DNA of 64,000 nucleotides from Acanthosepion lycidas (GCA_963932145.1 OZ010586.1:71587969-71651968); one strand, 5' to 3'; positions 21,966 to 33,875 are shown, numbered from the stretch's first letter. Notes: generated from the letters alone by a model not told the origin. Numbers and translations: made by a program.

Positions 21966-21999
21966 CTCATACTGCTGAAAATGACAGCATCTTTTATCT

Positions 22000-22470
22000 C
22001 ATTATTATTATGATTTTTTTTAATGTATTTCTTCAAATATGTAAGTATATAAATATCTAGTGCAAGGGTGATAACTGTTATAGAAAAAAATTACAGGTAC
22101 TATTTAATATTCCAAGAAATATATAAGATTTTGGTATTTACCTGACCTCCCCAGCATGTAATACATTTTCTCTCTTTTATGTGGAGTACCAATATGCATA
22201 CATATATGTTGTCACCCAAAATATTAGGAACAATATATTTTGAAACACAATATTCTTTTTATTCTCTTCAACCAGGATACACCAGGATTAGGTTGGATAA
22301 ACAATTCACTGTCTACAGGTGGTGTATTGTCCAGCAGCCATATTGTTATTTGATACTACCCTTTTTTCCATGAGGTGTCAATGTTTCATTAGGGAAGAGT
22401 TGTCTCCCCTAAGAATATGCATATAGGCCTAGGACTGAAATTGCCTCATTCAATGAGAAAGGTGTGTGCA
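22000..22470. other. AT-rich stretch, nothing recognised
   Basis: No repeat match or coding signal seen. Confidence 0.5.
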
Positions 22471-22471
22471 C

Positions 22472-22532
<61 letters not shown>
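22472..22532. repeat. (TA)n(TG)n microsatellite
   Basis: A short TA run then about 26 TG units. Confidence 0.95.
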
Positions 22533-22533
<1 letters not shown>

Positions 22534-22539
22534 ATCTAT

Positions 22540-23120
22540 AGTGTGTTTGTGCATGATACTTTTATACATCATAAAAAGTGTTTACTGCATAGTGATGCGC
22601 AATTAGCCCATCTATTCTGTTAATGTAGTAAAAATGTCACAACATATTTATACTTGAAATATTGTGTTAAAAGAAAGCTTAAATCACAATAAACTTTATA
22701 AATAAGGGTTGTAAGGGCACCATAGCCACAGCAGCAGTGGCATATCTAGGGCAAGGTATCATGCACATCTCCTGATGTCAATATCTGTTGTGGGTTGTTC
22801 TGTGGTCCCGTTTCATCTTCAAGCAAAATTTTAGGAGCCTAATTTATGAAACAGGACTAAACACCTCAATTCAACTTAATTTTAATAATTATTTGGATGG
22901 TTTTGGCTCTCGTTTTTGAAACATGAGAACTCTTATGTAGCGAATGAATCATATTTTTAAACAAAAAAATATTATTATAATAAAGCTCTACTTCTGTATG
23001 GAGCACTGTCTTCTTAAAAATAAAAGCAAAAATACTAAGGAACTCCGGATTATGCACCCAATGTGTTCTTTTCTATTTTCTGCATACCTGCGCACTTATA
23101 CTTATATATTAACCACTAAT
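22540..23120. other. AT-rich stretch, nothing recognised
   Basis: A short segment 'AGCAGCAGTGGCATATCTAG' near 22728 resembles 'AGCAGCAGTAGTGTATCTTG' near 8148, perhaps a shared minor repeat. Confidence 0.4.
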
Positions 23121-23121
23121 A

Positions 23122-23124
<3 letters not shown>

Positions 23125-23217
<93 letters not shown>
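23125..23217. repeat. (TC)n(TA)n microsatellite
   Basis: About 19 TC units followed by about 27 TA units. Confidence 0.97.
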
Positions 23218-23218
<1 letters not shown>

Positions 23219-23219
23219 G

Positions 23220-24232
23220 TATGTATGTGTGTGTAATTTTGTTTGGAGGTTAAAAGACTTCCTCATCCTCACAATAGAAATATATAAATTACAAACAAAT
23301 CACATAATAACATACAAAACAATATGCATAAACAAAAAGGGTAAATGCTTTCGTAGATATTTAAGAGAAAACTATATTTTAAAGAACATGTACAGAAAAA
23401 AAAACAAAAAAAAAACTTTTTGCTTATCTGGTTTGGTAGCAACATGTGCTATCAGAGCACTGTTCCCAGACATCTGCTTTGTTTGGCTGTTGAAGAAAGA
23501 GAAAATCTGATTTGTGTTTCAATTGGCAGCAAGAAACATCTATTCCAGTGCATGATGGGAGTTTTCATATTTATTTAACTATTTTTTTATAATCTACCTT
23601 TTTCTTTCTTTATTGTTAATCATCATTCTCATCTATATGTTAAAGTGATTTTATTACTTTTAATTTTTCTCTTTTATTATTAATTATGTATTATTTTGGT
23701 TTTATACACCTTCATATCCTATTACTAAGGGTTGGACATTATTTAGTGATTCATGTGTTACTATCATTACATATCTTTCTCTTAAAGCAGTTTCTCAAAA
23801 CCAGTTAGAAGTTAGTGAACCTCTCAAATCCACTGTTATTGCTCTTTCTCGTACTGATGGAAGTTTCCTTCCAAACTTTTTGTTTTAGGTTGTGTGGAAA
23901 GTCAGCATCTTGATTATATCATTATTCTAGTTACATTTCTACCCATTTCAGTTGTTGCTAGAAATCTTCAAATGATGTAGTTTTTGTTATTTGGCAAAGC
24001 TTTTCTTGTTTTGTTTTTTTATTTTTTTTTATTCTGTAGCACCTGCCTATAGGATCTGATGGATTGTCTTCTAAAGCTGCTAGAAATGATCAAATGAAAA
24101 AAAAAGGAAATAGAAAAAAAGTTTAATTTACTCTTAAATTCAGTCTGTGAATTTTCAACACAAGTTCACCTTTCCATACTACATATATTCTGATAGACAT
24201 TTATCTCATGAATATCTGTTCTTTGAGTATTT
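23220..24232. other. AT-rich stretch with a minor shared repeat
   Basis: 'GATGGAAGTTTCCTTCCAAA' near 23858 is close to 'GATGGGAGTTTCCTTCCATA' near 46711, both preceded by GCTCTTTCT/CACTCTTTCT. Otherwise unassigned. Confidence 0.4.
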
Positions 24233-24418
24233 CTATGGAAAGCAAATACAATAAAATTGGCTGAAAATGCAGGCACTCAGCCTACTACTGGTTCTATTAA
24301 TGTCTAAATCATCATCAGAATTATATTCTTCAATTTCCCCACTCTCCAACTTGTCATCAGAGTCAGGAATGACCTGCAAAGCTTCCTGAGCATTCGTCAG
24401 TCTATGTCTGGTTGTCAT
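24233..24418 (-). pseudogene. Possible piggyBac-type transposase N-terminal fragment
   Basis: A 61-codon minus-strand frame. Residues 5-40 ('HRLTNAQEALQVIPDSDDKL' then 'ESGEIEEYNSDDDLDIN') are an acidic, Ser/Asp-rich segment after an 'xxEALQxxxDSD' start. That layout is common at the N-terminus of piggyBac-like transposases and their relatives. No catalytic DDD core follows. TTAA-flanked ends were not found. The similarity is short and low-complexity, so the assignment is weak. Confidence 0.3.
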
Positions 24419-24430
24419 GGAATCAAAATT

Positions 24431-24464
24431 TGATCATCTATTGATAAAAATCAATAGATGATCA
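24431..24464. repeat. Perfect 15-bp inverted repeat, 4-nt loop
   Basis: TGATCATCTATTGAT, AAAA, ATCAATAGATGATCA. A third, partial copy (GGTCATCTATCAATG) follows at 24471. Confidence 0.85.
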
Positions 24465-24494
24465 GGTTTGGGTCATCTATCAATGAAAAGGATG

Positions 24495-24645
24495 TGAAGG
24501 CAACATAACAGTTATTGGAATGGGAAATAGAATCGGCAAGCTAAATTCAAATTCCAGCATAGTCAATTGTGTTCACTTTGCACTGATGCCCTTGGGAAAG
24601 GCATGAATCCATCTCTTCCCTTCCCAGATATTGGGAATTTAGTAG
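24495..24645 (+). repeat. S2-type tRNA-related SINE
   Basis: 'AATCGGCAAGCTAAATTCAA' and ATTCCAGCATAGTC head region, then 'CCCTTGGGAAAGGCATGAAT' and CCATCTCTTCCC tail, shared with copies at 50.1, 52.4 and 63.5 kb. Confidence 0.65.
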
Positions 24646-24674
24646 GCTAGATTAGGTTCTCTAACTTTGAATGG

Positions 24675-24795
24675 CTGCCAAATCAGAAGAACTACTCTGT
24701 GGAGAAGGTAACAGGAAAGTGTTTCATGCCATTCTCAACACAAAAGAAAAGGAAGTTGTGGGGAGTCATGATCACCTATATTCTTAAGGGATATA
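24675..24795 (+). pseudogene. RTE-like LINE (family C) C-terminal scrap
   Basis: 'AGGAAGTTGTGGGGAGTCAT' and 'TTCTTAAGGGATATACC' match the end of family C ('RKLWRxMIxxxLKGYx'). Confidence 0.5.
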
Positions 24796-24799
24796 CCAT

Positions 24800-25428
24800 T
24801 TTACAAAAAAAAAAATCAATTTAAAATCACAAAATAAATTGGTAATTTTGAAGCATGGTGTTGCTTCATGTTGCTACACGGAAGCCACTATTCGAATTGA
24901 TTTGAAAGCATATAACACCTGAGTATTTTTAAATTCAGTTGTAAACAAATGCATATAATTGGCTGATCTGTCTGGATAGAGTTAATCTGTCAGTTTCGAG
25001 GTACCAATAAATAGATATGAATAGTCTAATGTAGATAGACATGAATAGATTTTAATATAGACATGATATCTATAGATAATAACAGAGTTAAATAAGATTC
25101 TAAAGCTCTTTCACTGTAGGTAGGAAAAAGAAAAGCTGATTATTTTTTTTTTTTTTATTATTATTGCAGACATCAGGAGCGGATCCGGGGTGTGTGTAGA
25201 GCATACACGTCCTCCCTAAAAATTTTGAGAAACTATTTTTTGTTGCAAATTAGATAAGCTAAGCTAATACAGAGTGGCATAGAAGTAATTGAACTTAAGT
25301 CCACATTAACCCATCGCTATAAACTTGAGTCTAATCTTATGAAACAATTTCAATGTTACTGATATCATTAAATCAAAATTTGAAAATGATCAGATATAAT
25401 GAAAAAAATTTTTTTTATCGTAATATAT
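24800..25428. other. AT-rich stretch, nothing recognised
   Basis: A cluster of near-repeats of ATAGATATGAATAG/ATAGACATGAATAG occurs at 25010-25080. Otherwise unassigned. Confidence 0.45.
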
Positions 25429-25430
25429 TA

Positions 25431-25584
25431 CAGTGTAACCAGGATATAAAAGAGTTGTCGGGACCGGAGAAGAAGTCTCTTATATCCGGGTTTCTTTTAT
25501 ATCTGGGTTTGGTCTATTTTGTTTAGGTAAGTATGGCTCTAATTTGGGACCAGAGAAAAGCTCTCTTATATCCGGGTCACACTG
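25431..25584. mobile_element. pogo-like MITE, copy 1 (154 bp, TA duplication)
   Basis: Starts CAGTGTAACCAGGATATAA and ends with the inverse TTATATCCGGGTCACACTG, flanked by TA on both sides (25429-25430, 25585-25586). The CAGTGxAACC end and TA duplication fit the IS630/Tc1/mariner group, pogo/Tigger branch. Further internal copies of 'TATATCCGGGTTT' give it a subterminal repeat structure. No transposase. Confidence 0.75.
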
Positions 25585-25960
25585 TATCATATATTTCAAT
25601 AATAAATTTTTAGATTCGTTTTTAACTAGTTTTTACTTGAAAAGGTTAAGAGTTTGAATTTACAATTTTACATATTAAATAAACAAAAAAACATGCAAAT
25701 ATAAATTATATACATTCTATACTGATTTCTGTAATGTAATGATACATTCTGTACTCATTTCTGTAATATATGATCACAGAACTTGAAATTTTGAATTCAG
25801 ATTTTTACTGAGGAATATGCCTCCTCTATCTGAAAATGCTAGATCCACCCCCTGACACACATGTAAACAAAGACAGTTTGATGAAAATTAAGCTGTTTAA
25901 GATTTGTTGGTTCCAATATAAGGAATGAATGCTAAAACTCCACCTTCCCCAAATTTATAA

Positions 25961-26295
25961 ACAAACCCTATATGTCCATGCTGTATTCCAACTGTGTATG
26001 AACATTGTTTCTTTTTTACTGTCCTATAATTATGATCTATAATTATAGACAAACCTTATATGTCCATGCTGTATTCCAACTGTGTATGAACATTGTTTCT
26101 TTTTTACTGTCCTATAATTATGATCTATAATTATAGACAAACCCTATATGTCCATGCTGTATTCCAACTGTGTATGAACATTGTTTCTTTTTTACTGTCC
26201 TATAATTATGATCTATAATTATAGACAAACCCTATATGTCCATGCTGTATTCCAACTGTGTATGAACATTGTTTCTTTTTTACTGTCCTATAATA
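25961..26295. repeat. 88-bp tandem repeat, 3.8 copies
   Basis: Copies start at 25961, 26049, 26137 and 26225, marked by ACAAACCCTATATGTCCATG. They are nearly identical. Each ends in an imperfect palindrome CTATAATTATGATCTATAAT. Confidence 0.95.
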
Positions 26296-26743
26296 ACTTT
26301 GCCTTTTTTGCTATAGTTTTCTTGTCTTGTATTGTTAAAGTGTTCATTTGTCTCTGTTCTTATTTGCATTATTGTTTTTATTTGAAATTTAAAAAATTTT
26401 TAATAATTTTTATTTTATTTTATTTTATTTTTTGCCTCTGAATTTATGAATTTACTGCTTAAACAGAATAAGGGTGTCTAGACTGGGTGGGAAGGGAATG
26501 TATGATTCCAATGTCTTATTACAAACTCGGTCAGAAAATATGTGTATATATGTGTACATTAAATGATACAAGTACATGCAAATCGCACACTCACAACAAA
26601 GACATATGCATATATCTTACATAAATACATGCAAAGTCACACACTGTGTGTGATGGACAGAGAATCACTTCTTCTTTTATGATATACATTTATTAGCATT
26701 ATTCAGAATGTTTCTTATGAAGATACAATGATAAATTTATAAA

Positions 26744-27389
26744 TGTTATAGACAAGCGTATGGTTACAAGAAAGAAATACGACAACAGCAGAAATAGATT
26801 TACGTGATTTATTTCAACAGGAACGTGAAGGTTTGGGACAGCTACCTTGTGGTATAGTTCATAAGACGGCTTCGGATCTAGGTCGATCTCTCATAGTAGT
26901 TCACACATGTTGACGTTGGCGCTCCCTTGCTGATAGCTGCTGACCGCTCGGCCTGACCCTGGCCACCTGTGACAGCCTGTTGAACTTCCGTGTGACCCGT
27001 TTTATAGAGTTTTTTTTATGGCTTAACAGGCTCGAAAAACGAAGCAAGTATAATTAGGAGGGAAGCATTTTTATTGGGCGAAAATTAGAACACTTAAATA
27101 TTATTTTATTTTTCGACCGGAACACGTGTGTCGGGAACATTTGTACATGAAGATAATGGTCATTTTGTGACGGGGCTTTGTCCTGTTCACATCCGGCTCT
27201 CGCTCTTGAGTATTTGCCTGTAAATCAGCCGAGATATGTCTTATTTTATTTTATAACATAAATCTATATTGATAAACATTTTTTCTTGAAGCTTGGCATT
27301 TAGGGGGGAAAATTACAAATTTAAATGGTTAATTTTGTTGGGTTTACCTCCTCCTAATTTTCGAAACAGCTAGTAGAGGACACTATCCA
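26744..27389 (-). mobile_element. Putative LTR-like block, CpG-rich
   Basis: Read on the minus strand it contains a TATA-like CTCTATAAAACGGG (plus 26997-27010), a GC-rich leader (AGGTGGCCAGGGTCAGGCCG), and downstream AATAAATCACG (near 26803-26813) as a possible polyadenylation signal, then ...TATAACA. The order TATA, leader, AATAAA suits U3-R-U5. Termini TGTCCTCTAC...TATAACA are the best TG...CA pair, but no target duplication was found, so an ordinary promoter/CpG island cannot be excluded. Confidence 0.4.
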
Positions 27390-27399
27390 GACTAAAAAT

Positions 27400-28340
27400 A
27401 CTCGGTGATATTTTTCTCACATTCTTCTGATCTTATCTGCTTATTTGTCAACATGTAACCTCTTGTGGATAACACATTCTCTTTGGGAAATACATGAACA
27501 CTATACATGCACACATATGTAATATGTATGCACATTCACTCAGTATACATGCTTTGGACCAAAATGGTTTCCACATTCATTTGTTACACCCATGATTGTC
27601 TTTGTTGCTTGTCAACCTTTGTTTGTACATATATATTGGTTCATTTTGTTTCTTTCCATTTCTTTATGTGGACTCAACTTGGACACCAAAGTTACTAACC
27701 CCCAAAATAGGTTGGGAAGCAGATTAACCGACTCACAACAATTATTACAGCAATAATATCCTCAGTTTCATGTTTCAACGTCATACTCATCATCCTTCCC
27801 CTACATTATATTTATTGCACATTTGAGTTGAAAAACCAAGAAAATTCCAGTACAGTCATTGGAATAATTATTTTTACAATTGAATTCTAAAATCTAACTA
27901 AGAATCTTGCTAATTAAAAAAAAAATCTGAAATGTTGAAAAATAGGACTTAAACTGTGAAGAAAGCAAAACATTTATCAAGATTCCTTCTAAGTATTTTC
28001 TACATAATTTATTATGTTCTTTTCTAATTAGAGTGGCATTTATTCAATTGAAGTTATGACAATAAACACTGGCATCTAATTATATATGATATAATCCCTA
28101 CCATGTCAGAAAAGTTGCATAGGTGAAAACATCTAGAAATTTAAAAGCTTGCATTTACAAACATAAAAAAGATCTACATTGGGAGAACTTTTTTAACTTG
28201 TTCATAACACACAGAAACAAAACAGTCCATAAATTAATGAAAAACAAACAACACAAAAATCTAAAATACCAGAATTTCTTTTCTACTCCATAGTTCATAT
28301 TCTGATGAAGCTTAAATAATTTTTTTTTTTCCTTATCTTA
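27400..28340. other. AT-rich stretch, nothing recognised
   Basis: No repeat or coding signal identified. Confidence 0.45.
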
Positions 28341-28343
28341 TCA

Positions 28344-28347
<4 letters not shown>

Positions 28348-28394
<47 letters not shown>
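28348..28394. repeat. (TA)n microsatellite
   Basis: Uninterrupted TA run. Confidence 0.95.
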
Positions 28395-28439
28395 CCATTT
28401 TCAGTTGAATATTAGTGAAATGATCTTTGAAAGATTCAA

Positions 28440-30055
28440 CAGAAGTTTCTTCTTTATAAGCTTCTATCTCTATCTAGTAAATTGTTCATCATCAAAGGTT
28501 TGTTATGAAAGTTCTTTAAATTGCTAAAGTTTGTTACATTTATGGTTTGGTCATTGGTGACTAAACTGGTTCCCCCAACAGCTTTTCTGGTGATGAGGGT
28601 GGCCAGAAACCTGGCAGTATTAAAAAAAAAAAAAAAAAAACCTGTCAAAGTGTGGATGAACTTTCTTGTTGGGTCAGTGGACATTGAGCAGAATGGGGTA
28701 GACAGGGCTACATAACTATGGATGCAGCTAGTGCGGTGATGACATGGCATTTTTAGGGAGAGTGCTTTCTAGACAATTCAATTGCCAGGGTGGTTGATTC
28801 TGCTGATGGAATCAATAAACACATATCTATGACCAAAGTGAGCCTTCATTGGTTATGGCATGACTTGGAGAGGGATGGGCCTCCCCAGGTTTAGCTGCCC
28901 AAAACACATTACACATGAATGAATACCTTTTTAGTTTTCAACCCAGATATGTGGAGGGAAATAGTCAGGTGCTCAGCTGTGCAGCAACCCTATGACCCCA
29001 CCCAGTCATGTGACGTATGATGTAAGTTGCAGATTCTAGTGAGAAGGAATGTATTGGTGTTGTGAATTTTTCTACTTCAGGTTTTATGTGTCATTGGATA
29101 TGGATTTTTTATGTTTATTTATACCTCTTCATCATTTCCAAAAGCAACTTTTTCAAATTTATTGAGTAATAGTTTTGGTTCATTTTAATGACCCAGTCTT
29201 TTTTTTTTTTTTTCTTCTCTTCCATTCTATTTGCTTTTGTTTCTAGGTGGGAATAGTCATCTTGATACACTCTACTAGTTACAGTTAACAACCGGAAGTT
29301 AGATGCTGTGAGCCCGGCCAGAATTCCAACTAGAAGTAAAAGACACTCAGTTTGAGGTGTCGGGGTTAGGGATATCTGTTGATATAAGACATTGTAGTTG
29401 TCTTACTGGGAGAATAAAATTTAGCAGTTCCTTTTCACCCACAGAAGTTTAAATTTTCATAGGTCCGGTCACAATCATGTTTCAGTTTACCTCAATACCG
29501 CTCCTTCCCACTCCAAGAAACAAGATTTCTTTTTAAAGTCAATCTCTAGTGCCTGAGGTATCCCCCAAAGGGAAAATACTGAGATATATGGAATATGGAT
29601 TATATCTAGACATCTGGTCTGGTATTCACTTTCAAGAGGACACTCTTTAAACTTTATGAAGTTTCTAACTATAAAGTTAAAGTATTCAGCATTGAGACAT
29701 ATCTATTCGAGTGGGCGTACGTTTAAATTGAAAATTATAACCACTGTCGTGTGAACTCGCTTTCCATTGGGTTTTCTAAATTTGTGACCTTAACTTTCGT
29801 AAGTAAATCATTTGTAGGTACCTCCACTATTTCGGCATAAATTTTCGATACCTAAAGTTTTAAATGAATTTTTAAAAATAAAAAAATATTCTTGATTTCA
29901 TTTTATTTTACGTTTAATTGAAAGCTAAATGATTAAAATAAAAAATTATTATTTGCAGTAAGTAAAATATTATTCACTGTAGGTAACTAAAAAAAGTAAA
30001 AAGTAAAGACTTAGAAAAAATTAAAAAGTAAGATTGTTAGTGTTAACTTAAGTGT
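28440..30055. other. Unassigned stretch, less AT-rich in parts
   Basis: A minus-strand frame at 28454-28750 has no recognisable domain and is split by a poly-Phe run from T20. 'CCCACCCAGTCATGTGACGT' near 29000 and 'GTTAACAACCGGAAGTTAGA' near 29285 are unusual but unmatched in the window. Confidence 0.4.
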
Positions 30056-30061
30056 TAAACT

Positions 30062-30190
30062 ATTTTTATACAATACATTGTTCGGACTATTGTCGTCATC
30101 TTTTAGTCTTTATTAGCATATATTCCCGACGTTTCGGCCATTGTACGCTCTGGTCTTCTTCAGGTGATATACATTGGAATTTCGAAATAT
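30062..30190 (-). repeat. Dispersed repeat P, copy 2
   Basis: Minus strand: ATATCACCTGAAGAAGACCA, TACAATGGCCGAAACGTCGG, CTAATAAAGAC, GACGACAATAGTCCGAACAA. Best-preserved GGCCGAAACGT core of the family. Confidence 0.65.
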
Positions 30191-30199
30191 AGACAAACA

Positions 30200-31080
30200 A
30201 GAATGTTAAAGTTTTTTTTAGATGGAGTTGAAACTTGCGTGATTGAAAGAAGGAAAAAAAAGTGAAACAAAAAAGTATTAAAATAAAACAAAAGCTATAA
30301 AACAGGAGAAAAATCAAGATAAAAAACCCAAAACAAAATTTTTTTATTGTCATTGTGTGTAAGTCTATATGCCTTCCCCTTGTGTTATTGTATCGAAGTC
30401 CCACGCATGTTGCTTTGTCACTTGCTTGAGGAAGGAAATGTTACAGTTTTAGTTTATAAAATTAGGATGAAGTAAAAAGCAGTCATACACTTGTCTACTC
30501 GCCCGGATTCTGGCCAAGAATGTTGTATAAAGAAAAAAAAAAAGTCTGACATTTAACTTAAAGAAAACAAAAAACTGTGAGTGAGTTAATTGCTAAAAAG
30601 TAAAAACTAAAAAGAGAGAGTTGGGCAGAAAAAAAAATGAATGTTAGTTATTTTTTCTGAAAAAGAGTTTTATTTTCTCAAGTTCACTATTGCGACCGTC
30701 CCTGAATAATACCCTTTCCATTTTCTTTCTTTGGAAAAATTGGGGAAAAACATTTGAGTGGGAGATATATTCAGTCACGCATTTATTTAGTCGACTCGAT
30801 GACATTTTTTTTCTCTCTTCGTTTTCTCTTCTTTTTTTTTTTTAAAGAAAACTTACCGTCACCACAACGAAGCTTACTATTATTGTCTTTTGTTAAAAAA
30901 TAAAATAAAATAAAAATAAAAAGTGAAGAATTTTTTAACTCTAGAATCTGAATATATTGAATTCTGCGTAGAAAATTTGACAGTGTAGGTAGGACAAGGT
31001 AAGAGGGATATATTGAATTGAAAGCAGCGCATATTCTACTTTACGTGCTTGTGAAAAAAATGGTTGGCAGAACAGTGATT
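30200..31080. other. A-rich stretch, nothing recognised
   Basis: Many A-runs; no coding or repeat match. Confidence 0.45.
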
Positions 31081-31084
31081 ATAG

Positions 31085-31210
31085 GAGAAACAAGACGGCA
31101 TTTATTACTAAGATCTACAAAAAGGACAGGAAATTGTGGAGAGCCATAATCGTCCTTATCCTGAAGGGACACGGCACATTGAAGACATTTTATTTTTATG
31201 GCATTGAAGT
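31085..31210 (+). pseudogene. RTE-like LINE (family C) C-terminal scrap
   Basis: 'GGAAATTGTGGAGAGCCATA' and 'CCTGAAGGGACACGGCACA' encode the family C end 'RKLWRAI', 'LKGHGT'. Confidence 0.6.
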
Positions 31211-31250
31211 TTTGCCTTCATCATAGCCTGAGTATGGAATGTTATTAAAT

Positions 31251-31333
31251 AACAGTAGTAATTTAATGATTTTTTAACATTTTATATGCAAATAACTGTT
31301 ATTTGCATATAAAATCATTAAATTACTACTGTT
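31251..31333. repeat. Long hairpin with 37-bp arms and one 9-nt bulge
   Basis: Left arm AACAGTAGTAATTTAATGAT... and TATATGCAAATAAC; right arm is its exact complement, ending AAATTACTACTGTT. The only difference is an extra 9 nt (TTTAACATT or equivalent) in the left arm. Confidence 0.85.
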
Positions 31334-31339
31334 AATTTT

Positions 31340-32005
31340 CAAAATAAATAACAAATAAAGTTTTACAGTAGAATAATTAATCTAAAAAAATATTAATATC
31401 TTATTCTGAGAGGATCAGATAAAAAAAAAATAGAATCAGGAGAAATAAAAAAAATAAAGAAGTATGTATTTTTCAATGCATCAACGTTACTACTAAATGT
31501 GACATAAGGTCAAAGTTTAAAGTGAGTTTAAGATTGGCAATACTGTAGAAAAATTGCCCAAGCCCTCTTGGCACTTGTCCTTTTGGGCATGCCTCAGGTA
31601 CCAGACAAACCAAGCCCCCTCCCCAAGGAGAGGTACTGCCTCGTGAGGAAGGTCCCTTGATGCTTAATGTTTTTTGAAATTCTCAGTGTATGTTTCCGCC
31701 TATGACAGGAATAAAAAGTAAACCATAACATTTATTTAACTTGGTACCCTCCGCCTTCTTTTAGCATCTGATTTTAGCCCTCTGATGTTTTTACTTTGTG
31801 TTGCTGTCTATTAGCTGATTTAATTTCTTTTTAATCTTAAGTTTTGTCATTTATTTAAATAGTGCCTTTAGTAATTAATCATACTTGTTGGAATAAGAAC
31901 TTGTTAAAATGCACCTCAACCAGCAACTCCTTTTTATCCGTCTATCTCATACCGTCATGGCAGGCTAACATCTTATCAAGTGATACAGCTAATACCTAGT
32001 ATATT
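31340..32005. other. AT-rich stretch, nothing recognised
   Basis: No repeat match or coding signal. Confidence 0.45.
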
Positions 32006-32012
32006 ACAATTC

Positions 32013-32470
32013 CTCTTCTTTTGTGTGCCATGTCCCTTCAGGGTGTTGGCAATCATGGCTTTCCACAATTTCATATCCTTTGTAGCTCTTAATAATCTGT
32101 CATTTTGCCATCACTCCCAAATCCTACTCCACCATTCATTTTCTCAAGCTCACCAAGTAGGTTGTGCATTGCTTTCCTTTGGCCCCCTTACCTTCAATCT
32201 GTTCTGTGAGTAGCAAATTTTCCAAACTCTTTCCTCATTATGTGACCCAGAAATTTCACGGTTTCTTTTTGATATTGAGTATAAATGTTCTTTTTGTTGG
32301 CATTGTCTTGAGAACCTTTGTTGTTGCTCACATGTTCAATCCATGGTATTCTCAGCATCCTTCTGTAGATCACATTTCTCTTGCTTCAAATTTCTGTGAG
32401 ATTTTCCAATATTCACTGCTATATAGGAAGACTGATATTACATAATAGTTCAGTACTCTTTTCTTTGTTT
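32013..32470 (-). pseudogene. RTE-like LINE (family C) C-terminal fragment
   Basis: Co-linear with the 11.43-11.89 kb copy: 'TGCCATGTCCCTTCAGGGTG', 'CTCACCAAGTAGGTTG', 'CCTCATTATGTGACCCAGAA', 'GGTATTCTCAGCATCCTTCT'. On the minus strand these correspond to the 'LKG..T', 'YL..L.EWM', 'FLGHIMR' and 'RMLRIPW' blocks. Stops interrupt all frames. Confidence 0.7.
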
Positions 32471-32474
32471 CTAA

Positions 32475-33415
32475 CAATATCTTTTCTGATTTTTATACAA
32501 CAATAATCACACTTAATATAAATTCCCAATAGCTGTGGTAAAATTTAAAACTACAATTCACTTACATTTTATAAGTTTTTCATTTAAACATGTTTTATTA
32601 AATAGAATACCTAAGAAATGTTTGCTAAACCTTTTGATGAATTTCTCCTGATGTCAAATAAATAATTTCATGTAGGTACCTCCAAAGGAAAGTGATACCT
32701 AAGATTTAAAATGCATTTTTAAAATAAAATAAAAAAATCAGTCTTGAAGCTTTTATTTTAGTTTTGATTTCAAACTAATAGATTAAATTTAATATTTCCA
32801 ACAAGTAAAATACTTTACTGTATTTCAAACTGAATTTAAATTGATTGGAATGATTTTTTTGTAATTAGCAGTAAAATCATTAAATCATCCATATTGAAAA
32901 ATTTGTTAACACAGCTTAAATCACTTTATTAAAAAATATTTAAAAAATAAAATATACTTTTCTGAAAACTTGAAAGTTTAACTAACCTCATTTGAAACAA
33001 ATATGACTTACTTTTAGTTTAAAATATTGCAGAAAAGCACTTTTTTAACATGGAAGTGGGTGGTTTTATGAGGTGTTGATAACTCACTTGATAGACTTAT
33101 GGTTGAGAATTTTTTTAAAGGGGACACAACTAACAATTACTTGAATATAATGTAAGCAACTTTTTTATGTTTTTTTTTCAATACCTTCTTAAAAATTTAA
33201 GAAAATATTCTAAGTAATCTAATATTTTATTCAATTTTTGGTACTTTTGCTTTATAGTGTAAATTATGAAGACACTTTTTGAGGAAATGTTAGAAAATTA
33301 TCAATAAATTTTAAATTTGCTGTAGTTACTGCTCTTATTTCCTGTTTGGAGATCCAAATTTACAAAAATTGACACATTTATACACATAAAATAAATTCAC
33401 AATTCTTGTTAATTT
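32475..33415. other. Very AT-rich stretch, nothing recognised
   Basis: No repeat match or coding signal. Confidence 0.5.
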
Positions 33416-33417
33416 TT

Positions 33418-33595
33418 TTTTTTTTTTTTAATCATTTCACCCCAAGCAAGGTGATAATGCCACTAGGATAAGGGGGTTACAGGGAGTGGAAAAGAATGAC
33501 AAGACTTTAGTGAAGATAAGTGAGGGAAGAAGAATAAAGTAAATGGGTTCAGAAAGACAGAAGATGGTGATGACATTGTATTTAAATTTTAATAT
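33418..33595 (-). repeat. LINE A 3' tail fragment
   Basis: 'AATCATTTCACCCCAAGCAA', 'GGATAAGGGGGTTAC' and 'GACATTGTATTTAAATTTT', reverse complement of the LINE A end. Confidence 0.7.
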
Positions 33596-33875
33596 TGGGG
33601 GGTCGTTGAATTGTAATAGGCTTTTCTATTTATGATTAGTAAATACAATCTTAATTCTATAACAATATCACTTGACTGCTACAAATTAATACAGAATTTT
33701 CAAAGATTATAAATTATTCTAATTAAAAGCTTTTCTAATTAAATAATATCTTGGTTTTTTTATTGCATTTTTTTTATTTTATGATTCCAAGCAGATTTTC
33801 TCTAAGTGGGGTTTCTGTTTGACCGAAAAGATTTCATGATTTAAATTCTCTGAGAATTTATCTTTATACCTAATA

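Noticed and set aside
22944-23510. 188-codon plus-strand frame
   Set aside because: Runs through a (TC)n(TA)n microsatellite joining AT-rich non-coding flanks.
30062-30190. Hammerhead ribozyme in repeat P
   Set aside because: CTGAAGA and GAAAC are present at plausible spacing and a weak stem II can be drawn, but the cleavage-site triplet and stem I pairing are missing in the copies checked.
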